Assembly: GCF_006335015.1 (NCBI RefSeq)
Contig: NZ_VDGT01000002.1
Coordinates: 1-64,000 of the forward strand
Direction of reading: 5' to 3'
Length of the DNA stretch: 64,000 bases
Origin: Streptomyces sedi
GTDB taxonomy: Bacteria > Actinomycetota > Actinomycetes > Streptomycetales > Streptomycetaceae
Shown one piece after another: positions 17,121 to 26,345 of this stretch. Both the position numbers and the translations under genes were made by a program. Numbering within the stretch: the first letter of the stretch is position 1; each line of letters opens with the position of its first letter. The notes under the pieces are model-generated. The model had not been told where the DNA came from. It saw only the letters and a program-made list of their open reading frames with translations, and made no database searches.

Positions 17121-18242
17121 ATGACAACAGAACCCCTGAAACGCGTCGGAGTCTGGCTGATCGGCGCCCGGGGCTCGGTGGCCACCACCACCGTGGCCGG
17201 CCGCGCCGCCCTCGCCGCCGGACTGCACCCACCCACCGGACTGGTCACCGCAGGGCCCGCGTTCGCGGGGGCCGGCCTGCCCCCGCTGGAACAGCTGGTG
17301 TTCGGGGGCCACGACACCCACCCCACCCCGTTGCCCAAGCGCGCCGAACAGCTCGCGGAGGCCGGGGTCCTGCCGCACGGACTGCCGTCCGCCGTCGCCG
17401 ACGAACTGGCGCGCGCCGACGCCGAGATCCGCCCCGGCGGCCCCCAACCCGACGACCCGCGCTCCGACGAGCGGCTGGTCGAGGCGTTCGCCGCCGACAT
17501 CGCCGCGTTCACCGCCGGCCACGGGCTGGCCCGCACCGTCGTCGTCCACCTGGCCAGCACCGAGCCGACGCCGGCCCCCGGCGACGCCCGCGCCCCGGCC
17601 AGCGCGCTCTACGCCGCCGCGGCGATCGCCGCCGGCGCCTCCTACGTCAACTTCACCCCCGCCACCGGGATGCACGCCGAGGGCCTCGCCGCCCGCGCCG
17701 CCGCCGCCGGGCTGCCGCACGCCGGACGGGACGGCAAGACCGGGCAGACCCTGCTGCGGGCCGTGCTGGCGCCGATGTTCGCCCAACGGGAGCTGGCCGT
17801 GCGCGCCTGGTCCGGCAGCAACCTGCTGGGCGGCGGCGACGGCGCCACCCTCGCCGACCCCAGGGCCGCCGCCGCCAAGAACGCCGGCAAGGCCAGGGCG
17901 CTCGCCGACAACCTGGGCAGCGAGCCCGAGGGCGAGACCCACATCGACCACGTGCCGGCGCTCGGCGACTGGAAGACCGCCTGGGACCACGTCGCGTTCG
18001 ACGGCTTCCTCGGCACCCGGATGGTGCTCCAGACCATCTGGCAGGGCTGCGACTCCGCGCTCGCCGCCCCCCTCGTCCTCGACCTGGCGCGGCTGGTGGC
18101 CCGCGCGCACGAGACGGGGATGACGGGACCCGTTCCCGGGCTCGGCTTCTTCTTCAAGGACCCGGACACCGACCCGCCGGGCCTCGCCGAGCAGTACCGC
18201 GAGCTGCTGGCGCTCGCCGACCGGCTGGCTGGCCGCTCGTGA
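17121..18242 (+). CDS. Inositol-3-phosphate synthase-like cyclase
   Basis: The product is 373 residues, shorter than the eukaryotic enzyme and typical for actinobacterial paralogues. It has a Rossmann NAD site (VWLIGARGSVATTTVAG, about 12-28), the catalytic-domain segment GKTGQTLL, the motif WSGSNLLGGGDGATLADP and a lysine-bearing KNAGKARAL. The known reaction is NAD-dependent cyclisation of glucose 6-phosphate to inositol 3-phosphate. It heads a seven-gene operon with EboA and EboE homologues. In other ebo clusters the cyclase slot is held by a 3-dehydroquinate-synthase-like EboD; here a MIPS-like cyclase occupies that place. The stop overlaps the GTG of the prenyltransferase gene. It may be a secondary paralogue rather than the housekeeping enzyme. 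Confidence 0.88.
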   Translation: MTTEPLKRVGVWLIGARGSVATTTVAGRAALAAGLHPPTGLVTAGPAFAGAGLPPLEQLVFGGHDTHPTPLPKRAEQLAEAGVLPHGLPSAVADELARADAEIRPGGPQPDDPRSDERLVEAFAADIAAFTAGHGLARTVVVHLASTEPTPAPGDARAPASALYAAAAIAAGASYVNFTPATGMHAEGLAARAAAAGLPHAGRDGKTGQTLLRAVLAPMFAQRELAVRAWSGSNLLGGGDGATLADPRAAAAKNAGKARALADNLGSEPEGETHIDHVPALGDWKTAWDHVAFDGFLGTRMVLQTIWQGCDSALAAPLVLDLARLVARAHETGMTGPVPGLGFFFKDPDTDPPGLAEQYRELLALADRLAGRS

Positions 18243-19096
18243 CCGGCGGCAGGGCCCGCGCCTGGGTGGAGCTGGTGCGCGGGCCGGCCGCGCTGACCGT
18301 GCCGGGCGACGCCCTGGCCGGCTCGGCGGCCGGCGGCGCGCCGGCCCGCAACACGGCGCTGGCCATCGGGAGTTCGGTCTGCCTCTACTGGGCGGGCATG
18401 GCGCTCAACGACTGGGCCGACCGCGCCGAGGACGCCCGCGACCGGCCGCACCGGCCGCTGCCGTCCGGCCGCGTCGCGCCCGCCGCCGCCTTCGGCGCCG
18501 CCGCCGGCCTCACGGCCGCCGGCCTGGCGCTGGCCGCCGCCGGCAACCGCGCCCAGCTGGCCACCGCCTCCGCGCTGGCCGCGACCGTCTGGGCCTACGA
18601 CCTCAAGCTGAAGCACACCGCGGCCGGCCCCGCCGCCATGGGCGCCGCCCGCGGCCTCGACCTGCTGCTCGGCGCCGCCGGCGCCGGCCGCGTCGCGCCC
18701 GCGGCGCTGCCGCCGGCCGCGCTGCTCGCCGCCCACACCACCGCCGTCACCCATGTCTCGCGGAACGAGGTCGGCGGCGGCGACCGGACCGCGCCGCTGG
18801 CCGCGCTGGCCACCACGGCCGGCATCGCCGCCGTCGTCAGCCGCCCCGGGCCCGAGGCCGGCACGGCGCGCGGCTGCGCCGCCAGCTACCTGCTGACGGC
18901 CGCGCCCGCCCTGACCCGCGCCGCCGGCCAACCCACCGGCGCGCACACCAAGGCCGGCGTCGTCGCCGGCCTCCAGGCGCTGGTGCCGCTCCAGGCCGGC
19001 CTCGCGGCCCGCGCCGGCGCCCGCGCCTCCGTGCCCGTGCTGCTGACGCTGCTGGGCGCGGCGCGGCGGCTGTCCAGAAAGGTCAGCGTCACATGA
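18239..19096 (+). CDS. eboC: UbiA superfamily prenyltransferase (EboC-type, SCO3242-like)
   Basis: The product is 285 residues with GTG at 18239 overlapping the upstream stop. It is a polytopic membrane protein, very alanine/leucine-rich. The first aspartate-rich motif is NDWADRAEDARDRPHRPLPSG (about 50-70). A second polar loop with YDLKLKHTAAGP follows. These motifs bind the prenyl diphosphate and Mg2+. UbiA-type enzymes transfer a polyprenyl chain to a polar acceptor in the membrane. With a cyclitol-phosphate synthase upstream, the acceptor could be a cyclitol or a derivative; that is inference. The second motif is degenerate relative to UbiA proper, as in the actinobacterial subgroup I recall as the SCO3242 family. 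Confidence 0.85.
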   Translation: MTGGRARAWVELVRGPAALTVPGDALAGSAAGGAPARNTALAIGSSVCLYWAGMALNDWADRAEDARDRPHRPLPSGRVAPAAAFGAAAGLTAAGLALAAAGNRAQLATASALAATVWAYDLKLKHTAAGPAAMGAARGLDLLLGAAGAGRVAPAALPPAALLAAHTTAVTHVSRNEVGGGDRTAPLAALATTAGIAAVVSRPGPEAGTARGCAASYLLTAAPALTRAAGQPTGAHTKAGVVAGLQALVPLQAGLAARAGARASVPVLLTLLGAARRLSRKVSVT

Positions 19097-19971
19097 GTCC
19101 CGGCTTCCGCCTGGCGTACGGCACCAACGGCCTCACCGACCTGCGCCTGGACGACGCCCTCGCCCTGCTGGCCGACCTCGGCTACCGGGGCGTCGCGCTG
19201 ACCCTCGACCACATGCACCTCGACCCGCTCGCCCCCGACCTGGCCCGCCGCACCGAGGCCGTCGCCGCCCGGCTGGACCGGCTCGGCCTCGCCGTCGCCG
19301 TCGAGACCGGCGCCCGCTACGTCCTCGACCCGCGCCGCAAGCACGGCCCCAGCCTGCTCGACCCCGACGCGGAGGCCAGGGGCCGGCGGATCGCGATGCT
19401 CACCGACGCCGTCCGCGTCGCCGCCGACCTCGGCGCCACCGCGCTGCACTGCTTCAGCGGCCACCGTCCCGAGGAGACCCCCGAGGAAGTGGCCTGGAGC
19501 CGGCTCGCGGACTCCTTCGCCCCGCTGCTGGACGCCGCCACCGACGCCGGAGTCCCGCTCGCCGTCGAACCCGAGCCGGGCCACCTGCTGGGCGACCTCG
19601 CCGGCTTCCACCGGCTGCGCCGCCGCCTGGACTCGCCCGAGGCGCTGCGGCTGACCCTGGACATAGGCCACTGCCGCTGCCTGGAGCCGGCGCCCGTCGC
19701 CGACTGCGTCACGGAGGCCGGCCCGTGGCTGGCGCACGTCCAGATCGAGGACATGCGGCGCGGGGTCCACGAGCATCTGCCGTTCGGCACCGGGGAGATC
19801 GACTTCCCGCCGGTGCTCGCCGCCCTCGCCGACACCGGCTACACCGGGCTCGTCTCCGTGGAACTGCCACGCCACTCGCACGCCGGACCCCAACTCGCGG
19901 CAGAATCGTTCCAGTTCCTGGAAGCCGCGCTCACCGACACCCGGATGAGCAGTCGTTCGGAGGTCCCCTGA
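19093..19971 (+). CDS. Sugar phosphate isomerase/epimerase-like TIM barrel
   Basis: The product is 292 residues with an ATGA overlap to the prenyltransferase gene. It belongs to the AP-endonuclease-2/xylose-isomerase-like fold. Candidate metal ligands are Glu in LAVEPEPGH, Asp and His in LTLDIGHCRC, His in HVQIED and Glu in VSVELPRHS. Members isomerise or epimerise sugars and also include 3-keto-sugar and cyclitol enzymes (inosose dehydratase and isomerase), which fits the inositol-like cyclase upstream. The exact reaction is unknown. The stop (TGA 19969-19971) shares a base with the eboA start, so the genes are tightly coupled. Confidence 0.85.
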   Translation: MSPGFRLAYGTNGLTDLRLDDALALLADLGYRGVALTLDHMHLDPLAPDLARRTEAVAARLDRLGLAVAVETGARYVLDPRRKHGPSLLDPDAEARGRRIAMLTDAVRVAADLGATALHCFSGHRPEETPEEVAWSRLADSFAPLLDAATDAGVPLAVEPEPGHLLGDLAGFHRLRRRLDSPEALRLTLDIGHCRCLEPAPVADCVTEAGPWLAHVQIEDMRRGVHEHLPFGTGEIDFPPVLAALADTGYTGLVSVELPRHSHAGPQLAAESFQFLEAALTDTRMSSRSEVP

Positions 19972-20609
19972 TGGACTCACCCACCCTGCCGCAGGCCCTG
20001 GCCGCGCTCCGCGCCGAGCTGGTCGAGGCCGTGCCCCACGAGGCCGCCGAGTGGCTGGAGGCGACCCTGGGCTGGGCCGCCGACGCGGACTGGGAGTCCT
20101 CGTTCGCCGTCGCCACCCGCCGCGTCGGCCGCGGCGCGCTGCCCGTGTCCGGGATGCCGGCCGCCGACGCGGCCCGCGTGCTGCTGCTGCACGCCGCCGA
20201 CGCCGACCTGGCGACCGTCACCCGCCTCTACCAGCAGGGCGACGCCGCCGAGCGCCGCGCCGTGCTCCAGGCGCTGTCCTATCTGCACCTGGGGCCGGAG
20301 GCCGTCCCGCTCGTCGAGGACGCCCTGCGCACCAACGACACCCGGCTGATCGTCGCCGCCGTCGGCGACTACGCCGCCGCCCACCTGGACCAGCACCAGT
20401 GGCGGCACGCCGTCCTCAAGTGCGTCTTCACCGGCGTCCCGCTGACCGCCGTCTCGGGCCTGGCCACCCGCACCGACGCCGAGCTGCTGCGGATGCTCGG
20501 CGACTACGCCGCCGAGCGCGAGGCCGCGGGGCGCCCCGTTCCCGAGGACGTCGGCGAGGTCCTCGCCGCCCAGCCGCCGCACCAGCCGCAGCACCCCCAG
20601 GAGCCCTGA
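19971..20609 (+). CDS. eboA: EboA family protein
   Basis: The product is 212 residues with a strong GGAGGT ribosome site eight bases upstream. It is all-helical, with a tryptophan-rich segment (EWLEATLGWAADADWESSFAVATRRVGR, about 23-50). Two HEAT-like helices (RAVLQALSYLHLGPEAVPLVEDALRTND) and VFTGVPLTAVSGL are characteristic of EboA. EboA is the marker of the ebo/edb cluster, implicated in cyanobacteria in moving scytonemin precursors to the periplasm and in Pseudomonas in repelling nematodes. Its biochemical role is unknown. The proline/glutamine tail (QPPHQPQHPQEP) is probably disordered. It overlaps both neighbours by one to three bases. Confidence 0.85.
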   Translation: MDSPTLPQALAALRAELVEAVPHEAAEWLEATLGWAADADWESSFAVATRRVGRGALPVSGMPAADAARVLLLHAADADLATVTRLYQQGDAAERRAVLQALSYLHLGPEAVPLVEDALRTNDTRLIVAAVGDYAAAHLDQHQWRHAVLKCVFTGVPLTAVSGLATRTDAELLRMLGDYAAEREAAGRPVPEDVGEVLAAQPPHQPQHPQEP

Positions 20610-21466
20610 TGCGCATCTTCGACCCGCACATCCACATGTCATCCCGCACCACCGACGACTACCGCGCCATGCGGGACGCGGGGGTGCGGGCCCTCGTCGA
20701 GCCCGCGTTCTGGCTGGGGCAGCCGCGCACCAACGTCGGCAGCTTCCTGGACTACTTCGACGCCCTCCTCGGCTGGGAGCCGTACCGGGCGGCCGAGCAC
20801 GGCATCACCCACCACTGCGCGCTGGCCCTCAACCCCAAGGAGGCCAACGACCCGCGGTGCGTCCCCGTGCTGGCCGAGCTGGACCGCTATCTGCGCAAGG
20901 ACAGCGTGGTCGCCGTCGGCGAGATCGGCTACGACTCGATGACGCCCGCCGAGGACGAGGCGCTGGCCGCCCAGCTCCAGCTCGCCGTGGACCACGAGCT
21001 GCCCGCCCTCGTCCACACCCCGCACCGCGACAAGGTCGCCGGCGTGACCCGCACCGTCGACGTGGTCAGGGAGTCGGCCCTGCCCACCGAGCGGGTGCTG
21101 CTGGACCACCTCAACGAGACGACGGTCGCCGCCGCCAAGGACAGCGGCTGCTGGCTCGGCTTCTCGGTGTACCCGGACACCAAGATGGACGAGACCAGGA
21201 TGGTCCGGTTGCTGCGCGAGTACGGAACGGAGAAGGTGCTGGTCAACTCGGCCGCCGACTGGGGCAACAGCGACCCGTTGAAGACCCGGAGGGTCGGCGA
21301 GGCCATGCTGGCGGACGGCTTCAGCGACGACGAGGTGGACCTGGTGCTCTGGCGCAACCCGGTGGCGTTCTACTCTCTCAGCGGGCGCCTCGACCTCGGC
21401 GAGCGGCCCGAACGCGACGACTACGCCGGCAACGTGCTGCGGCGCGGGGCGCCCGCCGACAGCTGA
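20609..21466 (+). CDS. eboB: TatD family metal-dependent hydrolase (EboB-type)
   Basis: The product is 285 residues starting MRIFDPHIHMSSRT; the HxH is the first metal-binding pair of the amidohydrolase barrel. Further ligands are Glu in VAVGEIGYDSMT, His in ALVHTPHRDK, His in LLDHLNE and Asp in NSAADWGNSDP. TatD proteins are Mg/Zn-dependent hydrolases, often nucleases, but ebo-linked members are thought to act on a metabolite. The ATG at 20609 overlaps the eboA stop (TGATG). The C-terminal extension (GERPERDDYAGNVLRRG) is longer than in housekeeping TatD. Confidence 0.88.
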   Translation: MRIFDPHIHMSSRTTDDYRAMRDAGVRALVEPAFWLGQPRTNVGSFLDYFDALLGWEPYRAAEHGITHHCALALNPKEANDPRCVPVLAELDRYLRKDSVVAVGEIGYDSMTPAEDEALAAQLQLAVDHELPALVHTPHRDKVAGVTRTVDVVRESALPTERVLLDHLNETTVAAAKDSGCWLGFSVYPDTKMDETRMVRLLREYGTEKVLVNSAADWGNSDPLKTRRVGEAMLADGFSDDEVDLVLWRNPVAFYSLSGRLDLGERPERDDYAGNVLRRGAPADS

Positions 21467-21477
21467 GAGGGTTACCT

Positions 21478-22662
21478 GTGCGCTTCCGACACCCCAGTGG
21501 TGGGCTGATACACCTCGCCTACTGCACCAACGTCCACCCCGCCGAGACCCTTGACGGGGTCCTCACCCAGCTCAGCGAGCACTGCGCGCCCGTGCGCCGT
21601 CGGCTGGGCCGGGAGCGTCTCGGCATCGGCCTGTGGCTCGCCGCCGACGTGGTCAAGGCCCTGAGCCGCGACCCGAAGGCGCGCGCCACGCTCACCGAGG
21701 CGCTGCGCCGGGAGGGCCTTGAGGTGGTCACCCTCAACGGCTTCCCGTATCGCGGCTTCGGCTCGGCGAAGGTCAAGCACCGCGTCTACCAGCCGGACTG
21801 GACCACGGACGCCCGTCGGGAGCACACACTCCAACTCGCGTGTCTGCTCGCCGGGCTGCTGCCCGACGACGTCACCGAGGGCACCATCTCCACCCTGCCG
21901 CTGGCCTGGCGCACCCCCTACGACGCGGCGGCCGAGTCGGCGGCCGTCCAGCAGCTGAACCGGCTCTCCCGCGAGCTGGACCTGCTGGCCAGCGGAAACC
22001 GCCGGCAGATCAGGGTCGCCCTGGAGCCCGAGCCGGGCTGCGTCATCGAGACCACCGACCAGGCCAGCAGGCTGCTGACCGGCCCCGAGGCGCCGCCCAC
22101 CGACCGGATCGGGCTCTGCCTGGACACCTGCCACCTGGCCACCGCGTTCGAGGACCCGGACGAGGCCATCGACCGGCTGGTGCGGCAGGAGGTCCCGATC
22201 TACAAGGCGCAGCTGTCGGCGGCCCTGCACGCCGAACACCCGGAACGGCCGGAGGTGCGCCAGGCGCTCGCCGAGTTCGTCGAGGAGCGCTTCCTGCACC
22301 AGACCAGGGAACGCGCCCAGGACGGCACCGTCACCGCCCGTGACGACCTGGACTTGGCGTTGGACGGCGAGAAGCCGCTGAGCGCCTCCGGGCCCTGGCG
22401 GGTGCACCACCACATCCCGCTGCACGCCAAGCCGCCGGCGCCGCTGTCCACCACGCTGCCGGTGCTGCGGCAGTCCCTGGCCCGGCTGGTCGGCGGGCGG
22501 CGCCCGCTCACCCGGCACCTGGAGGTGGAGACCTACACCTGGCAGGTGCTCCCGCCCGAGCTGCGCCCCACCGACGCCGACCAGCTGGCCGACGGCATCG
22601 CCGCCGAACTCTCGCTGGCGCGCGACCTGTTGACCGACCTCGGCCTGAAGGAGGAGGCGTGA
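21478..22662 (+). CDS. eboE: Metabolite traffic protein EboE (TIM barrel)
   Basis: The product is 394 residues from GTG 21478, with GAGAGGG upstream. The N-terminus (GLIHLAYCTNVHPAETLDGV) is the family hallmark. The barrel carries RVALEPEPGCVIET, IGLCLDTCHLA and WRVHHHIPLHAK, supplying likely metal-binding Glu, Asp and His residues as in xylose-isomerase-like enzymes. EboE is always found with EboA and is presumed to handle the small molecule the cluster exports; the chemistry is unproven. It follows the TatD gene by 11 bases. This is the second TIM-barrel isomerase-like protein in the operon. Confidence 0.9.
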   Translation: MRFRHPSGGLIHLAYCTNVHPAETLDGVLTQLSEHCAPVRRRLGRERLGIGLWLAADVVKALSRDPKARATLTEALRREGLEVVTLNGFPYRGFGSAKVKHRVYQPDWTTDARREHTLQLACLLAGLLPDDVTEGTISTLPLAWRTPYDAAAESAAVQQLNRLSRELDLLASGNRRQIRVALEPEPGCVIETTDQASRLLTGPEAPPTDRIGLCLDTCHLATAFEDPDEAIDRLVRQEVPIYKAQLSAALHAEHPERPEVRQALAEFVEERFLHQTRERAQDGTVTARDDLDLALDGEKPLSASGPWRVHHHIPLHAKPPAPLSTTLPVLRQSLARLVGGRRPLTRHLEVETYTWQVLPPELRPTDADQLADGIAAELSLARDLLTDLGLKEEA

Positions 22663-22730
22663 GCCGCGGCCGGCGCCCGCACGCCGGCTGATCCTCCCCG
22701 AGCAATCACGCACCGAAAGGAAGTGCTGCC

Positions 22731-24131
22731 ATGAGCCGCCGACTGGTGGTCATCGACGTGGTGGGACTGACGCCCGAACTGCTCGACCACATGCCCACGC
22801 TCAAGGCGGTCGCCACCGCCGGCTCCCAGGCGCCGCTCGGCACCGTCCTCCCGGCGGTGACCTGCTCGGCGCAGGCGACGTTCCTCACCGGCGAACTCCC
22901 CTCGGGCCACGGCATCGTCGGAAACGGCTGGTACTTCCGCGAGTTGGGCGACGTGCTGCTGTGGCGGCAGCACAACGCCCTCGTCGGCGGCGAGAAGATC
23001 TGGGACGCCGCGCGCAAGGTCGACCCCGAGTACACGGTGGCCAACGTCTGCTGGTGGTACGCCATGGGCGCCGACACCGACTACACCGTCACGCCCCGGC
23101 CGATCTACTACGCCGACGGCAAGAAGGACCCCGACTGCTACACCAGGCCGCCGGAGCTGCACGACGAACTCACCTCGCGCTTCGGTGAGTTCCCGCTCTT
23201 CACCTACTGGGGGCCGACGGCGGCCATCGACTCCTCGCGGTGGATCGCCCACGCCGCCCGCCGCCTGCTGACCACCCGTCAGCCCGACCTGACCCTGGTC
23301 TATCTGCCGCACCTGGACTACGACCTCCAGCGCTTCGGTCCCGACTCCCCGCAGGCCAGGGCGGCTGCCGCCGAACTCGACGGCGAGCTGGCCCCGTTGC
23401 TCGACGCGGCGCGCGCGCAGGAAGCGACGGTGGTCGCGCTCTCCGAGTACGGCATCAGCCCCGTCAGCCGCCAGGTCCACATCAACCGCAGGCTGCGCGA
23501 GGCCGGGCTGCTTGAGGTCTACACCCAGGCCGGGATGGAGTACCTGGACCCGTGGGTCTCCCGCGCGTTCGCCGTCGCCGACCACCAGGTCGCCCACGTC
23601 TACGTGCGCCGCCCGGAGGACCTGGAGCCCGCGCGCGAGGCGCTGAAGGACCTGCCGGGCATCGCCGAACTCCTCGACGACGAGGGCAAGGCCGCCCACG
23701 GCCTGGACCACCCCCGCGCCGGCGACCTGGTCGCGGTCGCCGACGAGGACTCCTGGTTCACCTACTACTACTGGCTGGACGACGCCGACGCGCCGGACTA
23801 CGCCCCCACCGTCGAGATCCACCGCAAGCCCGGCTACGACCCGGCGGAGCTGTTCCTCAACCCGGAGGACCGCCTCGTCAAGGCCCGCGCGGGGGCGGCG
23901 CTGGTCCGCAAGAAGATCGGGATGCGCTACCGCATGAACGTCGTCCCCCTCGACGGCGCCCAGATCCGAGGCAGCCACGGCCGCCTCCCCACCGACCCCC
24001 GCCACCAGCCGGTGCTGATCTGCTCCGACCCCGACGCGCTGAACGGCGACGAGGTCGCCGCGACCGAGGTCAAGTCGCTGCTGCTGCGGCTGGCGGAGCT
24101 GGAGAAGGGCGAGGAACGGGCAGGGGAGTAG
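22731..24131 (+). CDS. eboF: Type I phosphodiesterase/nucleotide pyrophosphatase family (EboF-type)
   Basis: The product is 466 residues with GAAAGGAAG eight bases before the ATG. It belongs to the alkaline phosphatase superfamily. VVIDVVGLTPELLDHMPTL supplies the first metal Asp, TLPAVTCSAQATFLTG contains the nucleophilic Thr/Ser, GHGIVGNGWYF follows, then YLPHLDYDLQRFG and ALSEYGISPV for the remaining metal ligands. RGSHGRLPTDPRHQPVLIC near the C-terminus gives the last His. It has no signal peptide, so it acts inside the cell. Ebo clusters usually contain such an enzyme, presumably to remove a phosphate or nucleotide from the intermediate. It ends the operon. Confidence 0.88.
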   Translation: MSRRLVVIDVVGLTPELLDHMPTLKAVATAGSQAPLGTVLPAVTCSAQATFLTGELPSGHGIVGNGWYFRELGDVLLWRQHNALVGGEKIWDAARKVDPEYTVANVCWWYAMGADTDYTVTPRPIYYADGKKDPDCYTRPPELHDELTSRFGEFPLFTYWGPTAAIDSSRWIAHAARRLLTTRQPDLTLVYLPHLDYDLQRFGPDSPQARAAAAELDGELAPLLDAARAQEATVVALSEYGISPVSRQVHINRRLREAGLLEVYTQAGMEYLDPWVSRAFAVADHQVAHVYVRRPEDLEPAREALKDLPGIAELLDDEGKAAHGLDHPRAGDLVAVADEDSWFTYYYWLDDADAPDYAPTVEIHRKPGYDPAELFLNPEDRLVKARAGAALVRKKIGMRYRMNVVPLDGAQIRGSHGRLPTDPRHQPVLICSDPDALNGDEVAATEVKSLLLRLAELEKGEERAGE

Positions 24132-24191
24132 GCCCGGGGGCGGGCGGTCCTCGCCGTTTTCCCGTGTTGCGGCGCTGACATACTGGCGGCC

Positions 24192-25169
<978 letters not shown>

Positions 25170-25197
25170 CCCCGTTTCCGGGGAAGCCGCCCGCGGC

Positions 25198-25656
25198 TCA
25201 GCTGAAGGCGGCCTCCGGCCGGTCGGCGTTGATCAGCAGCGGAAGCCTGCGGCGCCGGCCGGCCGCGATGATGGCGTACTGGTAGAGCGCCGGCGGCTCG
25301 TGGAGCTCCCGCATGGGAACCCAACTCGCCCCGTCCTTCGGCGGGTTGGCCGGGACTCCGGGGGTGTGCCCGCCGTCCAGGACGTAGGTCAGGCCGTTCA
25401 GCTCGCCCCGTTCGTCCGTCATCGGGCTGACGGCGTAGAACTCGGACAGGGCGCGGTCGTATCCCGTCGTCTCCATGAACAGCTCGCGCGCGGTGAGGAT
25501 CACGCACCGCCCGTCCGGCACCTCGCCGTGCGGCAGCACCCAGCCGTCCTCGCGGCCCTCGCGCGGGCCGCGCACCATCAGGGCGTGGTTGGTCTGCGTG
25601 GTGGCCAGGACGTGGAACGTGACGGACAGGCCGGAACGGACGATGGTCGTGTGCAT
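25198..25656 (-). CDS. Possible Nudix-fold protein with degenerate Nudix box
   Basis: The product is 152 residues. It opens with strands typical of a Nudix fold (LSVTFHVLATTQTNHALMV). The segment GEVPDGRCVILTARELFMETTGYD aligns with a Nudix box (Gx5Ex7REUxEExGU), but has an extra residue between REL and ETTGY and lacks the first Glu. The catalytic site may therefore be altered or lost. If active, it would hydrolyse a nucleoside-diphosphate-linked compound. It sits next to a cluster of small regulatory-type genes on the same strand. Assignment is by pattern and only moderately sure. Confidence 0.6.
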   Translation of the reverse strand: MHTTIVRSGLSVTFHVLATTQTNHALMVRGPREGREDGWVLPHGEVPDGRCVILTARELFMETTGYDRALSEFYAVSPMTDERGELNGLTYVLDGGHTPGVPANPPKDGASWVPMRELHEPPALYQYAIIAAGRRRRLPLLINADRPEAAFS

Positions 25657-25719
25657 GGTGCTGACTCCTCGGTGAGGTGGTGGGTGGGTGGGCCGGGACG
25701 CGTCGTGGGGCCCGGTTGG

Positions 25720-26064
25720 CTAGCCGAGGCCGGGGAGCAGCCCGGCCAGCGCGGTGAGCAGGCACATCAGCCCGACGAACGCCGGGCCCCCGAACCCGCC
25801 GGAGCCCCGCGCGGGTGGCGGCGCTGGCGGGTCGGTGCGTGGGAGGACCCGCCAGTGGCGTTCGGTCCTGGCGAGAAAGAAGGTGTGCTCCGGGTGGTCC
25901 TGGGAATGCTGGATCGCCCAGACGGCGGTGGGCAGCGGGTCGTCGTCGAACAGTGGGGACGTGGCCTCGCACGTCATGCACGCCACGCCGTGGATGCCCT
26001 CCGGCACGCCGGGGCCGCGTGCCTGGACCAGCACCCGGTCCGCACCCCTGACGATCTCGTTCAC
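25720..26064 (-). CDS. Small protein with CxxC/WxxxH motif and C-terminal membrane segment
   Basis: The product is 114 residues from GTG 26064, four bases inside the preceding gene. The N-terminal part has VACMTCEATS and WAIQHSQDHPEHTFF, with Cys and His spaced for a metal site, then WRVLP. A proline-rich linker leads to one hydrophobic C-terminal helix (FVGLMCLLTALAGLLPGL). Similar small proteins are frequent beside Scr1-type regulators in Streptomyces, but I cannot give a function. It is coupled to the Cys-rich protein and the RsbW-like ATPase upstream. Confidence 0.7.
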   Translation of the reverse strand: MNEIVRGADRVLVQARGPGVPEGIHGVACMTCEATSPLFDDDPLPTAVWAIQHSQDHPEHTFFLARTERHWRVLPRTDPPAPPPARGSGGFGGPAFVGLMCLLTALAGLLPGLG

Positions 26065-26345
26065 GACGGGTCCCCCTCGCCGGTCGGCTCGTACAGCGGT
26101 TCGGCGCGGGCCGCCTCGGCGAAGTCCCAGGCCATCGCGTTCAGTTGACGCAGACACGCGTCACACGCGTACAGCGGAGCGGCGACCCCCGACGACGTCA
26201 GGCAGCCGATCCACACCACGGGGCCGGAGCGGAAGCCGCAGTAGAACCAGCAGGGCCCGAACGCTCGTTGCTCCTGCCCCACCCGTTCCGGAGTCGGTAT
26301 CTGGAACTCCCACTCCACGGGGCGCGACGTCCCGACGGCGTTCAC
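26061..26345 (-). CDS. Small cysteine-containing hypothetical protein
   Basis: GTG at 26345 overlaps the stop of the ATP-binding protein gene and gives 94 residues. Four cysteine positions (FGPCWFYCGF, IGCLTSS, YACDACLRQL) suggest a zinc-ribbon-like fold. The tail is acidic. There is no catalytic motif. The overlaps on both sides (four bases each) place it firmly in the operon led by the RsbW-like ATPase. Confidence 0.65.
   Translation of the reverse strand: MNAVGTSRPVEWEFQIPTPERVGQEQRAFGPCWFYCGFRSGPVVWIGCLTSSGVAAPLYACDACLRQLNAMAWDFAEAARAEPLYEPTGEGDPS

Noticed and set aside
17121..24131. Terpene or antibiotic biosynthetic cluster because of the UbiA gene
   Set aside because: There is no terpene synthase, PKS or NRPS; gene content fits the ebo family instead.
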